Assembly (NCBI GenBank): GCA_030043575.1
Contig: JASHXK010000265.1
Span: 1-11,902, forward strand
From: Terriglobales bacterium
GTDB taxonomy: Bacteria; Acidobacteriota; Terriglobia; Terriglobales; Acidobacteriaceae
Length of the DNA stretch: 11,902 nt
Reading direction: 5' to 3'
Positions 5,455 to 11,902 of the stretch are shown piece by piece (within the stretch, counting starts at the first letter, position 1; the number at the start of each line of letters is the position of its first letter). The translations under genes were made by a program, and so were the position numbers. Under the pieces are notes generated by a model. It was not told the origin of the DNA. It did not search any database and saw only the letters and a list, made by a program, of their open reading frames with translations.

Positions 5455-6561
5455 ATGACAGAAATGCCACAAGATATTGAATTCGGTCTTGCGATGAGTC
5501 TATACAAGGATTACAAACCCGCGCTGAAAACCGCAAAGGATTTCGCCGATAACCTCGGTGAAACCGTAACCTGTGTGCCGCTGCTGCTTGAAGTCGATCT
5601 TCGACAATCGGATTCGCTTTGCGACGGAGCTTCTCTCCAGGAAGTGCTGACGCGTTTTGCATTGCAAGGCTGGAAGGGAGTGCGCGCCTGGACACGCGAA
5701 ACCACTGATATTGCGCGTAAGAAATGGCCGGCGGAGCTAGTCAACCCGTTCGACCCCGAGTTTTCCTACGGCGGCATTCTTGTCAAAACGCAAGCGTTAG
5801 CAACTCTCGCCGGTTGCTCTTTTGTAGTCAGAACGGATCCGACGACTAGGCCGCCGAAAGACCTAGTAGCGGCGATCTTGCGCCACATCAAGCGTATTGA
5901 AATGAATGAGGCAGATGTAGTGGCAGGTAAGTACGACGGCCGGTTCGCGGTTAGGACTGATTTTCTCCCGCAGAAGCCCCAGGAATTGCATGAGGAGCTC
6001 CGTGCTGAACTCTTTCGCTTGGTCGAGAGGTTCACCAAGGTTGTTCCGGAAGATCAGATAATCGGAGGAGCTCTCTACACGTGTCGCACCGAGTGCTCCC
6101 CGCCTCCGCCGCTCGGCGCCGAGAAGAGAGTTGCGATCGTACTTTCGGACGACGGCTTCATGAAAACGGTTCTTGGGAATCGGGCTAAGACCGATGAGAA
6201 CACTCTGGTTTCGCGATCGGAGTCTGGGTTCTCCATGAGCTCGCACGATTATCGCGTTCGGCTCTCGTTGATGGCAGGGCTCGACCAACTGTGGTCTGGG
6301 GAAACCTCAGCAACCGCTGCGGCTATGGTGGTCAATTTTTATCAAGCCCTGGGGGCACTGGTTGCTGATACTAAAGATGTGGATGTTGCCGCCGCGAAGA
6401 AAGCGACAGACGCTACGATCGGCCTTATCGCCCGAGGCGTTGATCGTTATTACACGCTGCTCGACTGCTGGAAGGATTGTCTTGGCGTCGTGGCTTCTCG
6501 CTCCGACTTGGTACGAGCGACCGAGGTCGCTCAACCTGCTTCAAACTCTCCGACTCAGTGA
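5455..6561 (+). CDS. Uncharacterised 368-aa protein, possibly GT-A-like
   Basis: ATG 5455 is preceded by GAGAGG at 5441-5446, eight bases upstream, so the start is well supported. I do not recognise the family. It appears cytoplasmic: no signal peptide and no membrane helix. The N-terminal part contains FGLAMSLYKDYKPALKTAK. The middle has NPFDPEFSYGGILVKTQALA, GCSFVVRTDPTTRPPKDL, then ADVVAGKYDGRFAVRTDF. A small hydrophobic strand leading to R-T-D-P-x-T followed by a second V-A-G-x-Y block resembles the nucleotide-sugar site region of GT-A glycosyltransferases, but this is only a pattern impression. Later come VLSDDGFMKT and SMSSHDYRVRLSLMAGLDQLW, then an Ala-rich helical end. It has its own upstream region and a downstream region of debris, so it is probably transcribed alone. 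Confidence 0.75.
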   Translation: MTEMPQDIEFGLAMSLYKDYKPALKTAKDFADNLGETVTCVPLLLEVDLRQSDSLCDGASLQEVLTRFALQGWKGVRAWTRETTDIARKKWPAELVNPFDPEFSYGGILVKTQALATLAGCSFVVRTDPTTRPPKDLVAAILRHIKRIEMNEADVVAGKYDGRFAVRTDFLPQKPQELHEELRAELFRLVERFTKVVPEDQIIGGALYTCRTECSPPPPLGAEKRVAIVLSDDGFMKTVLGNRAKTDENTLVSRSESGFSMSSHDYRVRLSLMAGLDQLWSGETSATAAAMVVNFYQALGALVADTKDVDVAAAKKATDATIGLIARGVDRYYTLLDCWKDCLGVVASRSDLVRATEVAQPASNSPTQ

Positions 6562-6602
6562 GGCGTACTTGGTCTCAGCCGGCCGAAGCGGCCCGAAACT
6601 GA

Positions 6603-6896
6603 TTGATTTCTTGGGGTCCGATCAGTAGATGGCGAAGTCACATTTCCAATGGACTAATTTCTTGGGGGCAGGTCACTGCCACAAACGCTGAGGACGCAGA
6701 AGTGGGTATTTCGTTGCACGTGTATTGCACGCAGGAAAACCGGCTCCTCGCCAAAGGAATAACTTCCCGTTCGCCTCTCAGCACCAGTGTCATTTGGGAG
6801 CAATCGATTATTCCTGATAAGCCAACATATCGTTACCTATTGACTTGGAACCCGCGCTACATTGAACTTTTGAAGAAGATGGCTTTACCGCAGTGA
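6603..6896 (+). CDS. Doubtful small ORF of unknown origin
   Basis: A 97-codon frame opens at TTG 6603 with no Shine-Dalgarno and ends at 6896. Its first part encodes LISWG twice, 17 codons apart, because of a 51-bp-spaced DNA repeat. The later part (LHVYCTQENRLLAKGITSR, then YRYLLTWNPRYIELLKKM) looks like normal protein sequence, with mixed charge and aromatic residues. I recognise no family. It may be the C-terminus of a gene whose start was lost. Two readings remain: a fragment (preferred) or a short real gene with a TTG start. Confidence 0.3.
   Translation: MISWGPISRWRSHISNGLISWGQVTATNAEDAEVGISLHVYCTQENRLLAKGITSRSPLSTSVIWEQSIIPDKPTYRYLLTWNPRYIELLKKMALPQ
6606..6667. repeat. 11-bp direct repeat, 51-bp period
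   Basis: ATTTCTTGGGG occurs at 6606-6616 and again at 6657-6667. Both copies are followed by a GGTC- or GGTCA-like run (TCCGATCA and GCAGGTCA). They could be ends of a small mobile sequence or a duplication; nothing else marks an element here. Confidence 0.4.
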
Positions 6897-7051
6897 TCTT
6901 ACTGCCGGTACTGACTGTTACTGTCGAAATCAGGCTGTTGCTGTTGAAAAAGTACCTGACTTGATGCTTGTTCCTGAACAACGATCACGTTATAAGCAGG
7001 CCAGAGTTCGTGATGTTGCTGTTGGTTGCCACGCGCAGAGGCTTGCTGCTT

Positions 7052-7208
7052 ATGATGGGACATCACTCCCGCTCGGAGTCGCTGTTCTACTATTTCCGGA
7101 TCGAAGATCAGGTTCCTGAGAATCATCTGTTACGCCTTATTGACCGCCACGTCAGCTTCCAGTTTGTGCGCGAGGAACTGCGCGACTCCTATAGCGAGGC
7201 CGGCCGTT
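7052..7208 (+). mobile_element. IS1182-type transposase, N-terminal fragment
   Basis: From ATG 7052 the frame reads MMGHHSRSESLFYYFRIEDQ, then VPENHLLRLIDRHVSF and REELRDSYSEAGR. This is the standard N-terminus of IS1182/IS5-superfamily transposases, which continue GRPSIDPELLLRILLIGYLYG. Similarity stops at about base 7208, so only ~52 of the usual ~450 codons are left and the DDE catalytic region is absent. The frame itself runs on without similarity. No inverted repeat end or target duplication was identified. The element is dead. A second YSEAGR-coding stretch occurs 278 bp downstream. Confidence 0.7.
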
Positions 7209-7209
7209 C

Positions 7210-7563
7210 GTGGGTCCTGCCGGTTCGAATGCCACCTCTGGCTCCTGGCGTATTGAGAGCATCAACGAAGATACCGCCAGGCGCACTTCTACGTGGAAGG
7301 TCTCGGGCGATGAGGTCAGCATGTCCACTCCGACCGGCGAAAGCTGGATGGCCAAGTTCGATGGCGGAGAATCGCCGGTGAAAGGCGTCTACGCCAATGA
7401 GACCGTGTCGGTGAAGAAAATGGGGGAGCGCGCCATCGAAGTGACTTACAAACGTGATGGAAAACTTTATAGCGAAGCTGGAAGAGAGCCATCGGTACGC
7501 CGATCTGCCACAAAACCCGATTCAATTTACTGCGCGTATATCGACGAGAGGACGAGAGCGTGA
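7210..7563 (+). pseudogene. Fragment of a secreted beta-rich domain fused into transposase debris
   Basis: The frame starts at GTG 7210, within two bases of where transposase similarity ends, and has no signal peptide or Shine-Dalgarno. It reads SGSWRIESINEDTA, STWKVSGDEVSMSTPTGESW, AKFDGGESPVKGVYANETVS and RAIEVTYKRDGK. The order TW...GD.V...G....AKFDG...PV.G......SVK.......EVT.KRDGK is that of small secreted acidobacterial proteins I know, of unknown function. Those have an N-terminal signal and continue after KRDGK with a conserved strand; both are missing here. After KRDGK the reading changes to LYSEAGREPSV, which looks like transposase again. I take it as a stranded piece, not a working gene. 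Confidence 0.5.
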
Positions 7564-7670
7564 CAAATCTCGAACTTGCATCTCATCTGAGTGCGAGATA
7601 CGGCACAGCGACGGCACACCGTGACCGTGTTTTGACACGGCACGAAGCAGATTGGACGCCAGGTTCGTGA
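7482..7670 (+). pseudogene. Possible C-terminal remnant of a sigma-70-like factor
   Basis: In the frame starting at 7482 the DNA encodes ICHKTRFNLLRVYRREDESV, then TNLELASHLSARYGTATAHRDRVL before TGA at 7668-7670. TN.ELA.HLS.R.G....A...R..L resembles the helix-turn-helix end of ECF-type sigma factors of Acidobacteria and Planctomycetes. The resemblance is short and unverified, and no start codon or upstream sigma region is present. It may be chance. Confidence 0.22.
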
Positions 7671-7946
7671 TGCGTTTCTAAGCAGCACGCAATGCTTATC
7701 AAGAAGAAATCGCCAGGAGAGAGGACGATTGCGTGCAACCATGAGGAATCGCGATCCCGCAAACGATCCAAGAAGAACGACTAAAATCTCCTTTCCTTCT
7801 GGCATCACGAGATCGTCATCCGTCGGTCGCACTGCAACGGGGAGTTAACGGCCACGCTGGTTGGGGCGTAATTATCCGAGCCAGAAGTCCGGAACGTCAG
7901 CGATTTTGAGCATGCCCCATGCAGCAATCGCTTGAGCTGCGCCTCT
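7671..7946. other. Intergenic stretch without recognisable gene
   Basis: I see no supported coding region or RNA gene in these 276 bases. Just before it, CCGTGT-TTTG-ACACGG (7625-7640) is a perfect 6-bp hairpin without a T-run. Inside it, GCATG-CCC-CATGC (7910-7922) is a 5-bp hairpin 25 bases after the stop of the left-reading gene, also without a T-run. Neither is a good terminator. Confidence 0.4.
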
Positions 7947-9068
7947 TTACCAAGGCTGTAACATGGTGGAACATGGTGACGAGTTTCCTACGGATCTGCC
8001 CAGCTCGACATCCCGTCCCTCCAGGACCTCACTGCCGGAGGCGTCGAGACAGTAGTTGCCGTAGCCGTCGGGGAGCGTATAGACCTTGCCGGTTATTGGA
8101 TCGATCATGTTCACGTTCTCACCCAAAGCGGCGATCCAGTTCTGCTGTGTGCGATAGTTGGCCTTTTGGATCTGCTCGTAGGTTGCGGTCTGCATCTGCT
8201 GCATAGTGGCGCCAAAGTTGCCGATCATCGTGCGGGTTACGCCCATGTTGTTGGCCATAGAATTTCCCATGCCGAGCAGCGTCTGCGACTCCTGTTGATA
8301 TTCCTGCATGAACTGCTGGGCGACGGCTTGCGGCCAACCGGGTGCAGGACGGAAGGAGCGCAGCACGCTAGCGCAGAGGGTGCGGAACTGGATCTCCTGC
8401 TGGGGTGAGACACGGCAACCGGTCACGAGCGCCAGGCTGGTGACTCCACTGCGGCCGGCTTGCGATAGCAGCGGATTGGGAAGGTAGGACATACTTACTT
8501 CTCCCCAGTGCTGCAGCGGCTGTTCGTTTTCCACGGAGCTGACCTGATAGCTGAGCAGCCCTGGAGAAGCTTCTTTGCTATTGGTAATCTGAAATCGGGC
8601 ATTCGCGCCGGAAAACGTTTGCAGGACGGCATGCAGGGCTTGCGTGGCGCTCCACTGCACGCTGGAGTCGCCCAGTTGCGCGCGAACCGATGGCGCAATA
8701 CATCCGGAAATCATGTTTGGTGCGAACAGCGGGTTGCGAGCGTACTGCTGGGTGCAGCGATTCAGCATGGTCTGGTAACGGAGGTCCGACACGGCCAGCA
8801 GAACGAGATAGATTGCAGGCGCTTTCTGTCCAGCCGGGGCGAGGATCGTGGCCAGGGGCGCACCAGGAACCTGAGTCATGGTCCACCCCTTGGGTACCAG
8901 AATACTGAATTCCCTGTGGGGAGAAGTCGTGGGCGTCAGTCCGATGGCAGGAAGCACGCGAGATTCCGGTTTGCTGGATTGCGGGATATTCTGCTGTGCA
9001 GCGGCAGCAATAGCGTGACAGGACGCCAGGAATATGAGGCCGGCCAAAATCCGGTTCGACTTTTGCAT
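7947..9068 (-). CDS. Exported protein of unknown function, probable lipoprotein
   Basis: The protein has 373 residues from ATG 9068, with GGAGG six bases upstream; a TTG one codon earlier is too close to that site. The N-terminus MQKSNRILAGLIFLASCHA has a basic start, a hydrophobic core and a lipobox L14-A-S-C17. A Sec signal peptidase I cut near AAAA-QQ (about residue 24) is the alternative. The mature part contains FSILVPKGWTM near its start, typical of a small alpha/beta surface domain. A polar helical stretch rich in Met, Gln and Asn follows (GMGNSMANNMGVTRTMIGNF, MQQMQTATYEQIQ). The end (VNMIDPITGKVYTLPDGYGNYCLD) matches a C-terminal motif I associate with periplasmic proteins that read 'DP.TG..Y.LP.GY..Y..D'. 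No enzyme motif was seen. It lies 150 nt downstream of the kinase gene in the same direction. Confidence 0.8.
   Translation of the reverse strand: MQKSNRILAGLIFLASCHAIAAAAQQNIPQSSKPESRVLPAIGLTPTTSPHREFSILVPKGWTMTQVPGAPLATILAPAGQKAPAIYLVLLAVSDLRYQTMLNRCTQQYARNPLFAPNMISGCIAPSVRAQLGDSSVQWSATQALHAVLQTFSGANARFQITNSKEASPGLLSYQVSSVENEQPLQHWGEVSMSYLPNPLLSQAGRSGVTSLALVTGCRVSPQQEIQFRTLCASVLRSFRPAPGWPQAVAQQFMQEYQQESQTLLGMGNSMANNMGVTRTMIGNFGATMQQMQTATYEQIQKANYRTQQNWIAALGENVNMIDPITGKVYTLPDGYGNYCLDASGSEVLEGRDVELGRSVGNSSPCSTMLQPW
7961..7980. repeat. 10-bp tandem duplication near a 3' coding end
   Basis: ACATGGTG occurs at 7961-7968 and 7971-7978 (unit about ACATGGTGGA). It lies within the last ten codons of the exported-protein gene. 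As 10 is not a multiple of three, a recent duplication would have changed the C-terminus. Confidence 0.45.
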
Positions 9069-9089
9069 CAATGCCCTCCCGAGCTACGA

Positions 9090-9106
9090 CGCGGCTTCAG
9101 GCCGCG
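9090..9106 (-). other. Stem-loop between kinase and exported-protein genes
   Basis: CGCGGC (9090-9095) and GCCGCG (9101-9106) form a perfect 6-bp GC stem with a 5-nt loop. On the - strand it lies about 10 nt before the Shine-Dalgarno of the exported protein. No T-run follows on either strand, so it is not an intrinsic terminator. It could be an mRNA leader structure. Confidence 0.35.
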
Positions 9107-9218
9107 GCCCACTCCTGATCCATAACGCGCAGATGAGGGTCGAAGACGGCTCACCTATGGGGAAATTTTTTTGGTGGTATCTAGCAGAAAGCAAATCTTG
9201 CAATAAGAGCAGCTCCTG

Positions 9219-11902
9219 TCATTTCGGGCTCGTCTCGCGCTTGAACTTCCCCAAATTGAGGGCGAATTGTTTCTGCGTTTCCAGACTGCTCTCGGTAGGA
9301 TGAGCTGCCAGCAAAGCCAAAGCCTGGTTCTCGGTGCGCACGGCCTCCTTAGCATTGCCAGTGCCGAAGTAGGCTGCAGCCAACAAATCCAGAACCTGGG
9401 GATCGTTGGGACTGAGCTGCGCAGCTCTTTGCGCAGAGCGCAACGCCGTGGAAGGTCTGCGCAGGCGCGGCGGCTCGCAGTTAAGAAGGAAGCTGGCGTA
9501 GGTGAGTATTTGGTCCCTTGTGGCGTTGGGACCCTCCGCCAGCGTGGCCTGAATTTCCAGACCATGCGCCGTAGGGCGGCCGGCTTCCTGCATCTGGCCA
9601 GCGCGCGCGAGAAGCTGACCAAAACTGACCAGGCCTTCCGCCAGTTGAGCTTTGCGCTCCAGGTTGTCGGGGTCAGCGTCAGAAATCTGTTGCACCAGCT
9701 CTATCGCACGATGAAAGTCGGCGACAGCTCCGGGTAAGTCTCCATTGGCAGCCAAGGCATCGGACAGATCCCGAAGGTCGGAGGCCAGACCGAACTTGGC
9801 CTGCATATTCGTGGGGTCGGCAGAGTACAAATCCTGTGAGATAGCCAAGGCTTTGCGTCGCAGGTCCAGCGACTCACCGCGGTCGCCGCCCTGCCACAGG
9901 CTCGCGGCCAAGCGACCCTGGGCAACGGACAGCTCTCGCTGAGCCACCGCGTTCGCAGCATTGCGGGAGGCAATAGAGGCAAACTCGGCCAGTGACTTGC
10001 GGTGATGCTTCACCGCGGCATTCAGATCATGCTGACCCAGCAACACGTCGCCGATCTTCGACTCGGCAATGGCAATGCGCCGCTGCACCGCCTGATTCGT
10101 GGGATCGGCGCTCAAAGTGCTCTCCGCCAATGACAGCGCTTTGCGGAAGTACTCCAGAGACATCTCGGGCTGGGCGAGGTTGACTACACTGCCGTGTCCA
10201 TAGGCATCACCAAGGCTGGTGTAAGTATCGACGAGTTGTACTTTGACATCAGCATCGGCTCCCCTCGAATAGACGAGCGGCTCCAAAAGCATGGCCGCTT
10301 GTTGCAGGTTGTCCACTGCCTCTCTCGGATTGCCCAAGAACAATTCCACCGTTGCAATATGGGAGTAGCTTCTGGCAAGTAAGTAGGAGGCGTCGGCGTC
10401 GCCTGGTTCGGCACGTGATAAAGTCAGCGCGATGCCTTGCGCCTTGCGGTAGCTGTCCATTGCGCCGCGCAGATCGCCCAGGTTCGCCATGTAGGGATTG
10501 CCCTGAATATCGCCAACTCGAATGTAGGCTTTCGCCAGATCTTTTTGCAGAGAAGGATCACCACGGCTCTCGGCCGTCAGACGATTGAGGTATTGCAGAG
10601 CCTCGGTCACGACCAGCTTGCGCGCGGGTGTGCTGCCGCGCAGGTTCTTGATGGCGCCGTCAAAATCAAACAGGAAGGAATCGGCCAATTGGCGAACGTC
10701 GTTGAAACGCCGCTCAGCGACTGCACGCTCGCGGCTGGCTACCCGCGCTTCATAGGCCGTAACGATGACCGCGCCAATAAGGACTGCGACAATTACAATG
10801 GCAGCGGCTACTGGCGCGCGATTACGCCGCAAGAATTTTCCTGCCCGGTAGCCAAGCGTAGGTCGGCGCGCGATGACAGGCAGACCCTCCAGGTGCCGGC
10901 GTAGGTCCTCCGAGAACTGTTCTGCCGATAAATAACGCCGCTGCGGCTCTTTGCGCAGCGCCATCAGCAGTATGTTGTCCAGATCTCCGGAGAGCCGTTG
11001 CCCCAAGTTGTCCAGCGTGGTTTCGCCGCGTGCTATGCTGACGGAATCTGATCCACCGGCCGTCGTCGATGCGGAAGCTTCCTGCGACTTCTGTTGCTCC
11101 GCGTCGCGAACGAGCGTGCTGGGACGTGTCGGTTCCTCCGTGCAGATTGCGCGTCCCAACTCCGCAACAGTCGAGTGTTGCGTGCGATAAGGCAAAGAGC
11201 CGGTCAGAAGCTCGTATAGCACAACTCCCACGGAATACACATCGGTTGCGGTAGTAATCGGCTCGCCGCGGAACTGCTCAGGGCTGGCATACTCCGGCGT
11301 CATGGGATGAAGCGCGGCACGGGTCATGCTGGCCTCGGCCAAGAATTCAGGATTAAGCAGCTTGGCGATGCCAAAGTCCAGCAGCTTCGGCGTGCCGTCG
11401 GCCCCGACGAGAATGTTGGCGGGCTTGAGGTCGCGGTGTATCACCAGGTTCTGATGGGCGTACTGCACCGCACTGCACACCTTGCGGAAAAGTTGCAAGC
11501 GTTCTTCGATAGTCAGACGGTGCGCATCGCAATAGGCGTCTATAGGCGTGCCCTCGACGTAATCCATTACCAGGTAGAGCAGGCCGTCGGCGGTGGTTCC
11601 TCCGTCGAGCAGCTTGACGATGTTGGGATGATCGAGCAGGGCTAGAGTTTGGCGCTCATTACGAAAACGATGTACGACTTCGTCAGAAACCAAGGCGCGA
11701 TCGATCAGCTTAATGGCGACATACTTGCGATACTGATCGTCTGCTCGTACTGCCAGATAAACCGCGGCCATGCCTCCAAGGCCGATCTCATGCAGCAACT
11801 GATAAGAGCCCAGTCGCCGGCCTTCCCAGGCATCCGTGATTTGGGGAGCACCCGCTGCGCAATTGCTGCTGGCAGTCGTAGTGGCAGCCGCGACCTGATA
11901 GG
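9219..11902 (-). CDS. Membrane Ser/Thr protein kinase with C-terminal TPR repeats (5' end outside window)
   Basis: The frame is open to the right edge, so 893 residues are visible and the start is missing. The kinase domain lies at about 11800-10880. It shows the Gly loop IGLGGMAAVY, the ATP lysine in VAIK, HRDLKPAN (near 11440), LLDFG with Mg-binding Asp, and TPEYASPEQF, so all catalytic residues are present (Hanks/PknB type). The insert after the domain is Ser/Thr-rich. A single membrane helix (APVAAAIVIVAVLIGAVIV, about 10815-10750) follows an RRNR cluster, putting the kinase in the cytoplasm and the rest outside. The remaining ~500 residues are TPR-like helical repeats (e.g. AKAYIRVGDIQGN, EALQYLNRL, YSHIATVELFLGNPREAVDN). 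It probably senses an envelope protein through the repeats. It reads in the same direction as the exported-protein gene downstream. Confidence 0.93.
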   Translation of the reverse strand, partial: YQVAAATTTASSNCAAGAPQITDAWEGRRLGSYQLLHEIGLGGMAAVYLAVRADDQYRKYVAIKLIDRALVSDEVVHRFRNERQTLALLDHPNIVKLLDGGTTADGLLYLVMDYVEGTPIDAYCDAHRLTIEERLQLFRKVCSAVQYAHQNLVIHRDLKPANILVGADGTPKLLDFGIAKLLNPEFLAEASMTRAALHPMTPEYASPEQFRGEPITTATDVYSVGVVLYELLTGSLPYRTQHSTVAELGRAICTEEPTRPSTLVRDAEQQKSQEASASTTAGGSDSVSIARGETTLDNLGQRLSGDLDNILLMALRKEPQRRYLSAEQFSEDLRRHLEGLPVIARRPTLGYRAGKFLRRNRAPVAAAIVIVAVLIGAVIVTAYEARVASRERAVAERRFNDVRQLADSFLFDFDGAIKNLRGSTPARKLVVTEALQYLNRLTAESRGDPSLQKDLAKAYIRVGDIQGNPYMANLGDLRGAMDSYRKAQGIALTLSRAEPGDADASYLLARSYSHIATVELFLGNPREAVDNLQQAAMLLEPLVYSRGADADVKVQLVDTYTSLGDAYGHGSVVNLAQPEMSLEYFRKALSLAESTLSADPTNQAVQRRIAIAESKIGDVLLGQHDLNAAVKHHRKSLAEFASIASRNAANAVAQRELSVAQGRLAASLWQGGDRGESLDLRRKALAISQDLYSADPTNMQAKFGLASDLRDLSDALAANGDLPGAVADFHRAIELVQQISDADPDNLERKAQLAEGLVSFGQLLARAGQMQEAGRPTAHGLEIQATLAEGPNATRDQILTYASFLLNCEPPRLRRPSTALRSAQRAAQLSPNDPQVLDLLAAAYFGTGNAKEAVRTENQALALLAAHPTESSLETQKQFALNLGKFKRETSPK

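Noticed and set aside
6899..7126. Gln-rich 75-codon frame on the - strand
   Set aside because: The glutamines come from CTG/TTG-rich repeats (TGTTGCTGTTG at 6936-6946 and 7014-7024). It overlaps the transposase start on the other strand and resembles nothing known to me.
7527..7832. 101-codon - strand frame in the debris region
   Set aside because: Composition and order show no family pattern, and it has many Arg and Cys typical of an out-of-frame reading.
8508..9125. 205-codon open frame on the + strand opposite the exported-protein gene
   Set aside because: It is antisense to a gene with a clear signal peptide and ribosome site. Its own translation has no hydrophobic or family pattern and no Shine-Dalgarno.
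10437..10904. 155-codon + strand frame opposite the kinase gene
   Set aside because: It is antisense to the TPR and membrane part of a well-supported kinase gene and has no signals of its own.

Overview
The window looks like chromosomal DNA of an Acidobacteriota member (inference). The grounds are a large Ser/Thr kinase with a C-terminal TPR array, a secreted Ig-like repeat protein of the SPxPG...W type, a compact pqqABCDE cluster whose protein variants differ from the proteobacterial reference enzymes, and several fragments of families I associate with that phylum. No rRNA, tRNA or CRISPR array was seen.

Layout. 1-563: 3' end of a secreted Ig-like repeat protein, followed by a good intrinsic terminator (583-617). 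636-975: frameshifted remnant of a TMTC/TPR-type membrane protein. 1123-4234: complete pqqA-B-C-D-E on the + strand, tightly spaced, including a 25-residue PqqA precursor. Competing inverted repeats lie over the pqqE stop. 4266-4620: frameshifted remnant of a beta-rich C-terminal (tail-like) domain. 4634-5336 (- strand): a small HNH nuclease gene overlapping the end of an upstream gene that seems to lack its N-terminus. 5337-5454: divergent intergenic region with an 11-bp direct repeat and an imperfect inverted repeat. 5455-6561: unrecognised 368-aa protein, possibly with a GT-A-like fold. 6562-7946: mosaic of fragments (small unknown ORF, IS1182-type transposase N-terminus, secreted-domain fragment, possible sigma-factor tail), then 276 bases with no gene. 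7947-9068 (-): exported, probable lipoprotein. 9219-11902 (-): membrane-anchored Ser/Thr kinase with TPR repeats, running off the right edge.

How it works together. PqqA is the ribosomal peptide whose Glu and Tyr become PQQ. PqqD presents it to the radical-SAM enzyme PqqE, which makes the Glu-Tyr carbon-carbon bond. PqqB acts on the crosslinked tyrosine, and PqqC carries out the final ring closure and oxidation to PQQ, the cofactor of periplasmic alcohol and sugar dehydrogenases. No dehydrogenase or PqqF-type protease is present in the window. The kinase and exported protein are read in the same direction and may be one signalling or envelope unit, but the 150-nt gap leaves this open. The stretches on both sides of pqq and from 6.6 to 7.7 kb are rich in gene debris, so the pqq genes sit in a region of repeated rearrangement.
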